The position numbers and the translations under genes are program-made. From Solobacterium sp. (GTDB taxonomy: Bacteria > Bacillota_I > Bacilli_A > Erysipelotrichales > Erysipelotrichaceae), in contig JAFOLE010000128.1 of assembly GCA_017419465.1 (NCBI GenBank), positions 1 through 22,906 of the forward strand: a stretch of 22,906 nt of DNA, read 5' to 3'. The notes below the pieces were generated by a model. It searched no databases. It saw only the letters and a list, made by a program, of their open reading frames with translations, and had not been told where the DNA came from. Below, piece after piece: positions 15,263 to 21,892 of the stretch. Within the stretch, counting starts at the first letter, position 1. Each line of letters opens with the position of its first letter.

Positions 15263-16668
15263 GCACTGCTAAAACAAAACCTACCCGCCAGCAGCTCTTT
15301 GCGGAAGTGCCGGTAAAAGAGGCACTCCTTGCGATGGCGATTCCGACGATCATCAGTCAGATCATCAATCTGATCTATAACGTTGTGGATGCGTTCTTTA
15401 TCGGACGCACCGGCAATGCATATATGATGGCCGCAACCTCCATTACACTGACGCTGTTCATGATGAATGTCGCACTGTCCAATCTGTTCGGCATCGGCGG
15501 CGGATCCCTCGTTGCCCGCAAGATGGGCGCGAAAAAGCCGGATGAGGCAAAGCGGATCAGTGCCTACAGCGTATACGGTGCCGTTGCCGTTTCGCTTGGC
15601 TATTCACTGCTGATCGGTCTCTTTATGAATCCGATCCTGCGTTTTCTCGGCGCCAGTGATGCGACGATCGGCTATGCGCGCAGCTATGCCTCGATCGTTG
15701 TGGTATTCGGCTGTCTTCCCAGCGTGCTGTCGATGGCGCTTGCACATCTTCTGCGGAATGTGGGGTATTCCTCCCAGGCAAGCATGGGTCTCAGTATGGG
15801 CGGCATCCTGAATGTTCTGCTGGACCCGCTGTTCATGTTTGTCCTCCTGCCGAAGGGACAGGAGGTTACCGGCGCCGCCGTTGCGACAACGATTTCAAAC
15901 ATCATTGCCTGCGCATATCTTCTGATGCAGTATCAGCGGGCGTCAAAGAGTTCGCCGCTGACGCTTTCCTTAAAGGAGGCATCGGCATGCGAACCGGAAA
16001 ACCGCAAAGCGGTATTCTCGGTCGGCATTCCTTCCGCCGTTCTTCCGGGTCTGTTCGACCTGGCGAATATCTGCGTCAATATTCTTGCGTCCGGACATAG
16101 TGATCTCGTGCTTGCGGCGATGGGTATTGTCATGAAGGTGGAGCGGATTCCCAACGCGATCAATATCGGAATCTGTCAGGGAATGTTGCCGATCGTGGCG
16201 TTCAATTATTCCTCGGGAAATCATGAACGGATGAAGGAAACAATCAATACGGCCCGGCTTGCGGGACTTGTTGTTTCCGTTCTGAGCATTATTTTCTTCC
16301 AGTGTTTTGCCCGTCCGGTCGCATCGGTATTTCTGAGCACCCGTGCAGGAGATGCAGAGACGGCGCTGATGACCGTCGGCTTTGCGGCGCTGTTCCTGCG
16401 GATCCGTTGTTTTGCCTCACCGGTGCAGCTGATGAACTATCACACCTCCTACTGCATGCAGGCGATGGGCAAGGGAAAGGAAACCCTGCTTCATGCGATT
16501 GTGCGGGAACTGGTATGTTATATTCCGCTGATGTTCCTGCTGGACCGTCTGTTCGGGGAAACCGGACTTGCGGCGGCACTGCCGGTCGGAGAAGGCCTTG
16601 CGGCGATCTTTGCGTTGTATCTGCTTCACAGTGTCATCCGGCAAAGCAGTCCGGAACGGCGCATCTGA
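15259..16668 (+). CDS. MATE family efflux transporter (second copy)
   Basis: A 469-residue membrane protein with about twelve hydrophobic segments and MATE hallmarks: AMAIPTIISQIINLIYNVVDAFFIGRTGN at the start, an IGGGSLVARKMGAKK loop after helix 2, and GIPSAVLPGLFDLANICVN at the start of the second half. It exports small organic molecules using an ion gradient. It differs clearly from the MATE at 2621-4027, so it is not a recent local duplicate. The ATG overlaps the reductase TGA by 4 nt, suggesting that it exports or protects against something linked to that reductase. The TGA stop at 16666-16668 touches the base of the terminator hairpin. Confidence 0.92.
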   Translation: MSTAKTKPTRQQLFAEVPVKEALLAMAIPTIISQIINLIYNVVDAFFIGRTGNAYMMAATSITLTLFMMNVALSNLFGIGGGSLVARKMGAKKPDEAKRISAYSVYGAVAVSLGYSLLIGLFMNPILRFLGASDATIGYARSYASIVVVFGCLPSVLSMALAHLLRNVGYSSQASMGLSMGGILNVLLDPLFMFVLLPKGQEVTGAAVATTISNIIACAYLLMQYQRASKSSPLTLSLKEASACEPENRKAVFSVGIPSAVLPGLFDLANICVNILASGHSDLVLAAMGIVMKVERIPNAINIGICQGMLPIVAFNYSSGNHERMKETINTARLAGLVVSVLSIIFFQCFARPVASVFLSTRAGDAETALMTVGFAALFLRIRCFASPVQLMNYHTSYCMQAMGKGKETLLHAIVRELVCYIPLMFLLDRLFGETGLAAALPVGEGLAAIFALYLLHSVIRQSSPERRI

Positions 16669-16689
16669 ACTGTCTTCGGACAGTTTTTT
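16668..16689 (+). terminator. UUCG-loop terminator after the second MATE gene
   Basis: A 7-bp stem (AACTGTC and GACAGTT) capped by a stable TTCG tetraloop, followed by TTTT (six T in a row counting the stem end). The first stem base is the last base of the MATE stop codon. Confidence 0.85.
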
Positions 16690-16737
16690 CTTTTCTCGGG
16701 CTGAACGGTTATCAAATACTAACTGGCGGTCTCTCAA

Positions 16738-16743
16738 TATAAT
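16738..16743 (+). promoter_or_regulatory. -10 box of feoAB
   Basis: A perfect TATAAT 32 nt before the feoAB ATG. No convincing -35 is present at normal spacing. A loose inverted repeat (GGTTA and TAACT, 16707-16724) lies just upstream and might bind an iron regulator, but it matches no consensus well. Confidence 0.5.
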
Positions 16744-16775
16744 AAGAAGGATTATTGGAAGAAAGAACAGAGAGA

Positions 16776-19124
16776 ATGAATTTAAGAGAACTGAAACCAG
16801 GGGAACATGCGATCATCCGGGAAGTCGGCGGCGAAGGTGCACTACGCCAGCACTTTCTTGATATGGGAGTGATACCCGGAGAACATGTTACGGTCATAAA
16901 ATATGCGCCGCTCGGTGATCCGATGGAACTGCGGATCCACGGCTATGAACTGACGCTGCGTCTTGCGGATGCAGAACAGATCATCATCGAACCGGTCACG
17001 GAAGAATCGGAAGCGGTACATGAAGAAAACATCCGGAAGAAATCCGAACATCCGGGACTTGGTGAAGAGGGAAAGTATCATAACCGTGAAGAGGAACATC
17101 CGCTTCCGGAAGGCATCACCATCACGTTCGCACTTGTCGGAAATCAGAACAGCGGAAAAACGACATTGTTCAATCAGCTGACCGGTTCGTCGCAGCACGT
17201 CGGAAATTTCCCGGGTGTTACCGTGGACCGGAAGGATGGCGTGATCCGGGGGTATTCAAATACACAGATCACCGACCTGCCGGGTATTTATTCCATGTCG
17301 CCGTATTCCAGTGAAGAACTGGTATCGCGGGACTTTGTGCTGAAGGAAAAGCCCAACGGCATCATCAATATCGTCGATACGACCAATATCGAGCGCAATC
17401 TGTATCTGACGATGCAGCTGCTGGAAATGAATGTGCCGATGGTTGTTGCCCTCAACATGATGGATGAGATCAATGCCAACGGCGGCTCGGTAGATATCAA
17501 CGCCATGGAGAACATGCTGGGGGTGCCGGTCATTCCGATCTCCGCCGCAAAGAACCAGGGCGTGGATGAGCTGATCCGGCATGCGGTCCATGTGGCCAAA
17601 TACCAGGAGCGTCCGCTGCGCCAGGACTTCTGTGATAAGAATGATCACGGCGGTGCAGTGCATCGCTGCCTCCATGCGGTCATTCATCTGATTGAGGACA
17701 ACGCCGAGAAGGCAGATCTTCCGCTGCGGTTTGCCGCAGACAAACTGATTGAAGGGGATACCCGGATTCAGAGTCAGCTGAATCTTGAACCGGATGAAAT
17801 TGAAGTGCTGAATCATATTGTCCGGCAGATGGAAAAGGAACGCGGTCTTGACCGCAGTGCCGCCATGGCGGACATGCGGTTCGCGTTCATTCATAAGGTG
17901 TGTGATGCATGTGTCATCAAACCGAAGGAAAGCGCAGAACACGTGCGCAGTCAGAAGATCGACCGGATCCTGACCGGCAAATATACGGCAATTCCGGTAT
18001 TCATTGCCATTATGGGCCTTGTCTTCTGGCTGACGTTCAATGTGATCGGCGCCTATCTTCAGGAAGTTCTGGAAGTGATCATCGGACAGCTCGCGGAGCT
18101 CACCGAAGCGGCCATGATTGCCGCGAATGTAAATAAGGTTCTGCGGAGTCTGGTCATCGGCGGTATCTTTGAAGGCGTCGGCAGTGTGCTCAGCTTCCTG
18201 CCGATCATCGTGGTGATGTTCTTCTTCCTGTCCATGCTGGAAGACAGCGGCTATATTGCCCGTGTCGCCTTCGTGATGGATAAGATCCTGCGGAAAATCG
18301 GACTCTCCGGACGGAGTATTGTACCGATGCTGATCGGATTCGGATGCACGGTTCCGGCAGTCATGTCGACGCGGACATTACCAAGTGAACGGGACCGGAA
18401 GATGACGATCCTTCTGACTCCGTTCATGAGCTGTACGGCAAAGCTTCCGATCTATGCGTTCTTTGTGGATGCGTTCTTCCCGAAACGGGGCGGACTCATC
18501 ATGACCGGATTATATGTGCTCGGCATTCTGTTCGGCGTGCTTACCGCATTTCTGTTCAAGAAGACGATATTCAAAGGAGAAGCAGTTCCGTTTGTCATGG
18601 AACTGCCGAACTACCGTCTGCCCAGTCCCCGCAATGTCATTCAGCTGCTGTGGGAGAAGGCAAAGGACTTCCTGCAGCGGGCATTCTCCGTAATCCTGAT
18701 CGCAACCATCGTTGTCTGGTTCCTCAAGAGCTTTGACCTGCATCTCAATCTGGTCAGTGATTCGAAGACAAGTATTCTTGCGGTCATTTCCGGTATTCTC
18801 GTTCCGATCTTCAGACCGACCGGTCTTGGAGACTGGCGGATTGTAACCTCTCTGGTCTCCGGCTTTATGGCAAAGGAAAGCCTCGTCTCCGTCATGAAGG
18901 TGCTGTTTGGCGCAGAGGGCGGCGTGACTGCGGTTCTGACACCGCTTGCGGCCGCAAGCCTTCTCGTATTCAGTCTGCTGTATACACCGTGTGTTGCCGC
19001 AATTGCGTCCATCAAGCGGGAACTCGGCGGACGCTGGGCTGCCGGGGTGGTTCTGTTTCAGTGCAGCGTGGCATGGCTGGCAGCGCTCCTTGTCCGGCTG
19101 ATCGGAACCGCCATCGGATTCTGA
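16776..19124 (+). CDS. feoB: Fused FeoA-FeoB ferrous iron transporter
   Basis: A 782-residue protein. Residues 1-74 are a FeoA SH3-like domain (LRELKPGEHAII, HFLDMGVIPGE). A charged linker (75-112) leads to the FeoB G domain with G1 GNQNSGKT (122-129), G2 Thr in GVTVD (147-151), G3 DLPG (167-170) and G4 NMMD. The helical insertion domain follows, then the membrane part from about residue 400 with two gate repeats: GFGCTVPAVMSTR and FMAKESLVSVMKVLFG. It imports Fe2+ under anaerobic conditions. I start at ATG 16776, which matches the FeoA family start; the ribosome binding site there is weak (AGAGAG). TTG 16755 is only 3 nt from AAGGA, too close. No feoC-like gene follows. It is convergent with merR, only 7 nt apart. 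Confidence 0.94.
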   Translation: MNLRELKPGEHAIIREVGGEGALRQHFLDMGVIPGEHVTVIKYAPLGDPMELRIHGYELTLRLADAEQIIIEPVTEESEAVHEENIRKKSEHPGLGEEGKYHNREEEHPLPEGITITFALVGNQNSGKTTLFNQLTGSSQHVGNFPGVTVDRKDGVIRGYSNTQITDLPGIYSMSPYSSEELVSRDFVLKEKPNGIINIVDTTNIERNLYLTMQLLEMNVPMVVALNMMDEINANGGSVDINAMENMLGVPVIPISAAKNQGVDELIRHAVHVAKYQERPLRQDFCDKNDHGGAVHRCLHAVIHLIEDNAEKADLPLRFAADKLIEGDTRIQSQLNLEPDEIEVLNHIVRQMEKERGLDRSAAMADMRFAFIHKVCDACVIKPKESAEHVRSQKIDRILTGKYTAIPVFIAIMGLVFWLTFNVIGAYLQEVLEVIIGQLAELTEAAMIAANVNKVLRSLVIGGIFEGVGSVLSFLPIIVVMFFFLSMLEDSGYIARVAFVMDKILRKIGLSGRSIVPMLIGFGCTVPAVMSTRTLPSERDRKMTILLTPFMSCTAKLPIYAFFVDAFFPKRGGLIMTGLYVLGILFGVLTAFLFKKTIFKGEAVPFVMELPNYRLPSPRNVIQLLWEKAKDFLQRAFSVILIATIVVWFLKSFDLHLNLVSDSKTSILAVISGILVPIFRPTGLGDWRIVTSLVSGFMAKESLVSVMKVLFGAEGGVTAVLTPLAAASLLVFSLLYTPCVAAIASIKRELGGRWAAGVVLFQCSVAWLAALLVRLIGTAIGF

Positions 19125-19131
19125 TAAACAA

Positions 19132-19962
19132 TTATTTAAAACGGGACTCTTTCGCAAGGACGGAAGGGTCTTTTATATTGTTCCGTTCCACGCAGGCGCG
19201 GATCCGGAAGTGATAGACCGGTGTGCCGTTATTGTCTTCCACACGCATCAGATAACCGGTGGTGTCACTGAGATAGGTGAGATTGTTTGCCCGTGCGAAG
19301 GTGATCATCGGCGCAAGCTCCGCAAGCGAAATCTCATGAAAGCTGCGCAGTGCAAGCTGCTGGGTGATATTCAGACCGTTCGGTACGATGACCGCATCTT
19401 CCGGTACGGAAAATGCATGTTCATCCAGAATGTACTGATAGGTTCCCATGCCGACCTGAATCGGAATCATCCGGTCTTCCAGCGGTCCGTTGAGAATTTC
19501 CTTTGCGATCCGTACAGTCGGAGTCATGGAGAAATACAGTTCCCGGAACCGGTCAGACCGGTTATGAAGGGAATAGATATCAATCTTGTCATCAATGGAC
19601 TGAAACATGACGGCGTGATTTGCGCCGCTGCTTACCGTTTCCGTGATATGCCGCGTTTCAAGGTCAATAAACCGCATGGCCAGTTCCATGGAGGTGATTT
19701 CCCGCTGAATATAGGTTTTCCGTTCTTCCAGAATGGCAAGCAGATTCCCGGGATCATCGGAATAGAAGAAGTCATGAATCTGGTCCATCGACATTGCATA
19801 GCCGCGCAGTTTGCGCACCCAGAACAGGGATACCAGGTCCTGCTGGGAATAGTCATAGTACCCGTTGGGGCGCTTTAGGGGATGCAGATAACCTGCTTTC
19901 CGATAGCTTCGGATCGTCTCGATATGGACGCCTGTGATATCCGATAACTGTTTGATGTTCAT
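19132..19962 (-). CDS. MerR family transcriptional regulator
   Basis: A 276-residue regulator. Residues 1-70 form the MerR winged helix-turn-helix (KQLSDITGVHIETIRSYRKAGYL, then PNGYYDYSQQDL). A dimerisation helix follows (about 75-110), then a long C-terminal effector domain of the size used for small organic ligands. The only Cys is near the end (RACVERN), so a metal- or thiol-sensing MerR is unlikely. MerR proteins twist promoters with 19-20 bp spacers. Such a promoter lies before the flavin reductase gene on the far side of the insertion sequence, which makes that gene the likely target. The merR promoter itself was not identified: only 38 nt remain between its ATG and the IS, so its control region was probably cut by the insertion. 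The ribosome binding site (GAGAA) is weak. Confidence 0.88.
   Translation of the reverse strand: MNIKQLSDITGVHIETIRSYRKAGYLHPLKRPNGYYDYSQQDLVSLFWVRKLRGYAMSMDQIHDFFYSDDPGNLLAILEERKTYIQREITSMELAMRFIDLETRHITETVSSGANHAVMFQSIDDKIDIYSLHNRSDRFRELYFSMTPTVRIAKEILNGPLEDRMIPIQVGMGTYQYILDEHAFSVPEDAVIVPNGLNITQQLALRSFHEISLAELAPMITFARANNLTYLSDTTGYLMRVEDNNGTPVYHFRIRACVERNNIKDPSVLAKESRFK
19145..19174 (+). terminator. Possible feoAB terminator inside the end of merR
   Basis: A 7-bp stem (GACTCTT and AAGGGTC, one T-G pair) with a 12-nt loop and TTTT, 20 nt after the feoAB stop. It lies inside the final codons of the convergent regulator gene. The stem is short, so the call is tentative. Confidence 0.45.
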
Positions 19963-19994
19963 ATGAAAATATTCTCATTTCTTATGCGGTGTAT

Positions 19995-20000
19995 TTACAT
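19995..20000 (+). repeat. Target-site duplication, left copy
   Basis: TTACAT directly precedes the left IS end and is repeated exactly after the right end (21821-21826). A 6-bp duplication fits IS1634-type elements. Confidence 0.85.
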
Positions 20001-20028
20001 CCTTAACTTTTCACTAATTGTATAACTC
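20001..20028 (+). repeat. Left terminal inverted repeat of the IS
   Basis: 28 bp starting CCTTAACTTTTCACTA and ending TATAACTC. It differs from the complement of the right end at two positions (17 and 20). Confidence 0.93.
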
Positions 20029-20086
20029 AATAATGACCGATGCCTGTAAATTCGCACTGTTATGCGATAAAGCGGACATTTTTCGT

Positions 20087-20116
20087 GTTACAGAGTGGTT
20101 ATCTGCGTGTTATAAT
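20087..20116 (+). promoter_or_regulatory. Transposase promoter
   Basis: GTTACA (20087-20092) and a perfect TATAAT (20111-20116) are 18 nt apart. The -10 lies in the left arm and centre of the leader palindrome, so transcripts would start at about 20122, inside the right arm. Confidence 0.65.
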
Positions 20117-20128
20117 TATAACACGCAG
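20103..20128 (+). repeat. 26-bp perfect palindrome in the transposase leader
   Basis: Two 13-bp arms (CTGCGTGTTATAA and its exact complement) meet with no loop. The left arm carries the -10 box; the right arm runs into the AGGAGGG ribosome binding site at 20127-20133. Confidence 0.95.
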
Positions 20129-20137
20129 GAGGGCACT

Positions 20138-21772
20138 ATGTTACTCAAAGATGTTATCGTCTCTATACCTTCAGGTACCCGTATTCAGAAACAGTATGTC
20201 TACCATGTCAGAGCGAGAAAATACGATCCGGAAAAAGGTTTTACAACAGAAGACCGGGTATGCATCGGAAAGCTTTGTGATACAGAAGGGATGATGTATC
20301 CCAATGAGAACTATGAGTCTTATTATTCCTGTCAGGACATGAAGGACGGAGATCTGCCCGAATTCTCAGATACGATCCATATCGGCACCAGAACTCTGAT
20401 CGGACATATTCTCCTGGATACGGGGATCGATAATATGCTTGAAGTCCTGTTTGAGAATGAGGCGCCTCTGATCAAGGATGTGCTTGCGTACATGATCGTA
20501 AATGAAAGCTGTGCATATCAGTATTTCCCGTATTTCATGCGGGAATATATGAGCTTTACGAAGAAGGTGTATTCGGACACAACGATAAGCCGGCTGCTGA
20601 AAAATATCGAAGAAAAAGACAGGCAGACATTTCTGGATGCGTGGAACCGGCTGAACAGTAATCTTAGCGATGTATATGTTTCTTATGATTCTACGAATTT
20701 CAGCACAAGGAATGATTATGACGGTCTGAGTGAATTCGGGCATGCGAAGGATGATGAAGAACTGCCGCAGGTGAACCTTGCGTATGTAACCGCCCAGAAT
20801 AACGGAAGACCGCTGTATTACGAACTTTATCCGGGAAGTATCCATGATTCGGCAGAAGTGCGGTATATGCTGAGATCGATCAGAGGATACGGATATAAGC
20901 AGGTGGGATTCATATTCGACAGAGCGTATTATTCTGAGAGCTTCCTGAATGCGATGAGTAAAGAAGGATATTTCTTCATGATCATGTTAAAGGAGCGGTA
21001 TAAGTACGTTCAGGAGACGATCGGGAAATACCGGATCAGACTGACGGAACAGTCACGGTGTTATATCCGAAATCATGAAGTGTCGGGGATCACAGAGCGG
21101 GTGAAGATCGGGGATAACAGTTACTACGTACATGTCTATTACGATGATTTCAGAGCTTCGGCAGAAAAGAGAGAATATCTGAATGCAGTAGGGGCGATGG
21201 AAGAGGAACTTGAGAAAAAGCTGGAAGAGAAGAAGTGGACAAAAGAACAGCTGAAGAAGTATGAGAAAGAGTTCCGTATGAGATATGACAGTCACGGGAT
21301 ACTGCTGAGCTGCAGCCGGAAGGATAAAGTGATCACAGAGAAACTGGAAGGAATGGGATACTTCGCGATACTGACGTCAAGGAAGATGGAAGCCTCAGAA
21401 GCGCTGGACATTTACAGAGACAGGGATTCGATCGAGAAGATGTTCCGGATGTTAAAGAGCGGAATGGAGTTTGACCATGCGGGAGTGCAGAGCAGAGAGT
21501 CGCTTGAATCGAAAGTATTTCTGACATTCATAGCAGCGATCATACGGAATGAGATCTTCCAGAGGACAAAGGCATTGCGGCTGGAAGACAGGAAGAGTTA
21601 TACCGTTCCGGCGGTGATGAAGACGCTGGATATGATAGAAGCGACGAAGAGTATAAGAAGCGGAAAGTATATCAGGCGATATGCAAGCACAAAGAAGCAG
21701 AAAAAGATCCTCACAGCGTTCAAGCTGAAGGAGAGTGATCTTGATCAATTGTTAGGTGAATGGAATGGGTAA
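20138..21772 (+). CDS. IS4-family (IS1634-like) DDE transposase
   Basis: A 544-residue transposase that cuts and joins the IS ends. Its DDE residues are visible: D184 in YDSTNFS, D261 in FIFDRAYYS, and E433 in the IS4 signature Y-(2)-R-(3)-E-(6)-K (Y426, R429, E433, K440). A Lys/Glu-rich probable coiled coil (about residues 355-385) is inserted before the catalytic Glu. Size and order match the long IS1634 branch. I take ATG 20138, preceded at 4-5 nt by AGGAGGG. A longer open frame upstream begins outside the promoter and is not needed. The frame is intact, so the element is probably active. The gene ends in its own terminator before the right inverted repeat. Confidence 0.94.
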   Translation: MLLKDVIVSIPSGTRIQKQYVYHVRARKYDPEKGFTTEDRVCIGKLCDTEGMMYPNENYESYYSCQDMKDGDLPEFSDTIHIGTRTLIGHILLDTGIDNMLEVLFENEAPLIKDVLAYMIVNESCAYQYFPYFMREYMSFTKKVYSDTTISRLLKNIEEKDRQTFLDAWNRLNSNLSDVYVSYDSTNFSTRNDYDGLSEFGHAKDDEELPQVNLAYVTAQNNGRPLYYELYPGSIHDSAEVRYMLRSIRGYGYKQVGFIFDRAYYSESFLNAMSKEGYFFMIMLKERYKYVQETIGKYRIRLTEQSRCYIRNHEVSGITERVKIGDNSYYVHVYYDDFRASAEKREYLNAVGAMEEELEKKLEEKKWTKEQLKKYEKEFRMRYDSHGILLSCSRKDKVITEKLEGMGYFAILTSRKMEASEALDIYRDRDSIEKMFRMLKSGMEFDHAGVQSRESLESKVFLTFIAAIIRNEIFQRTKALRLEDRKSYTVPAVMKTLDMIEATKSIRSGKYIRRYASTKKQKKILTAFKLKESDLDQLLGEWNG

Positions 21773-21787
21773 AACCGTTCCATTTTT
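21759..21787 (+). terminator. Terminator of the transposase gene
   Basis: An 8-bp stem (TGGAATGG and CCGTTCCA, one T-G pair, extended by A-T pairs) with a GTAAAA loop and five T residues. It overlaps the transposase stop codon and limits readthrough into the reductase promoter. Confidence 0.82.
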
Positions 21788-21792
21788 AAGAC

Positions 21793-21820
21793 GAGTTATA
21801 AAACTAGTGAAAAGTTAAGG
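21793..21820 (-). repeat. Right terminal inverted repeat of the IS
   Basis: 28 bp from GAGTTATA to AAAGTTAAGG; its complement matches the left end at 26 of 28 positions. Confidence 0.93.
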
Positions 21821-21826
21821 TTACAT
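21821..21826 (+). repeat. Target-site duplication, right copy
   Basis: TTACAT directly after the right inverted repeat, identical to 19995-20000. Confidence 0.85.
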
Positions 21827-21837
21827 GGAAAAACCGA

Positions 21838-21868
21838 TTGACCCTGTGTTTGATACAGAGTTTATAAC
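21838..21868 (+). promoter_or_regulatory. MerR-type promoter/operator of the flavin reductase gene
   Basis: TTGACC (21838-21843) and TATAAC (21863-21868) are 19 nt apart, too far for unaided RNA polymerase but typical of MerR-activated promoters. The spacer region holds an imperfect dyad, ACCCTGTGTT and GATACAGAGT around a central T at 21851 (7 of 10 positions paired; core CTGT and ACAG). The divergent regulator at 19132-19962 is the natural candidate to bind it. The promoter lies wholly outside the IS and is intact. Confidence 0.6.
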
Positions 21869-21892
21869 ATGAGTATAAAGGAAGGAAAGAAA

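Larger units (their letters stand above)
20001..21820 (+). mobile_element. Complete IS4/IS1634-type insertion sequence, 1820 bp
   Basis: The element is bounded by 28-bp terminal inverted repeats with 26 identical positions, beginning CCTTAACTTTTCACTA, and flanked by the 6-bp duplication TTACAT. It carries one intact transposase gene with its own promoter, a leader palindrome and a terminator. The intact ends, duplication and open frame point to a recent insertion. It separates merR from the flavin reductase gene; removing it restores a 104-bp divergent intergenic region. Confidence 0.95.

Noticed and set aside
16707..16724. Possible Fur or DtxR box before feoAB
   Set aside because: The half-sites GGTTA and TAACT pair imperfectly and match neither the Fur nor the DtxR consensus well enough to claim.
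19210..19878. A 222-codon plus-strand open frame opposite merR
   Set aside because: The minus strand gives a complete MerR regulator with a proper helix-turn-helix; the plus frame has no domain or ribosome binding site.
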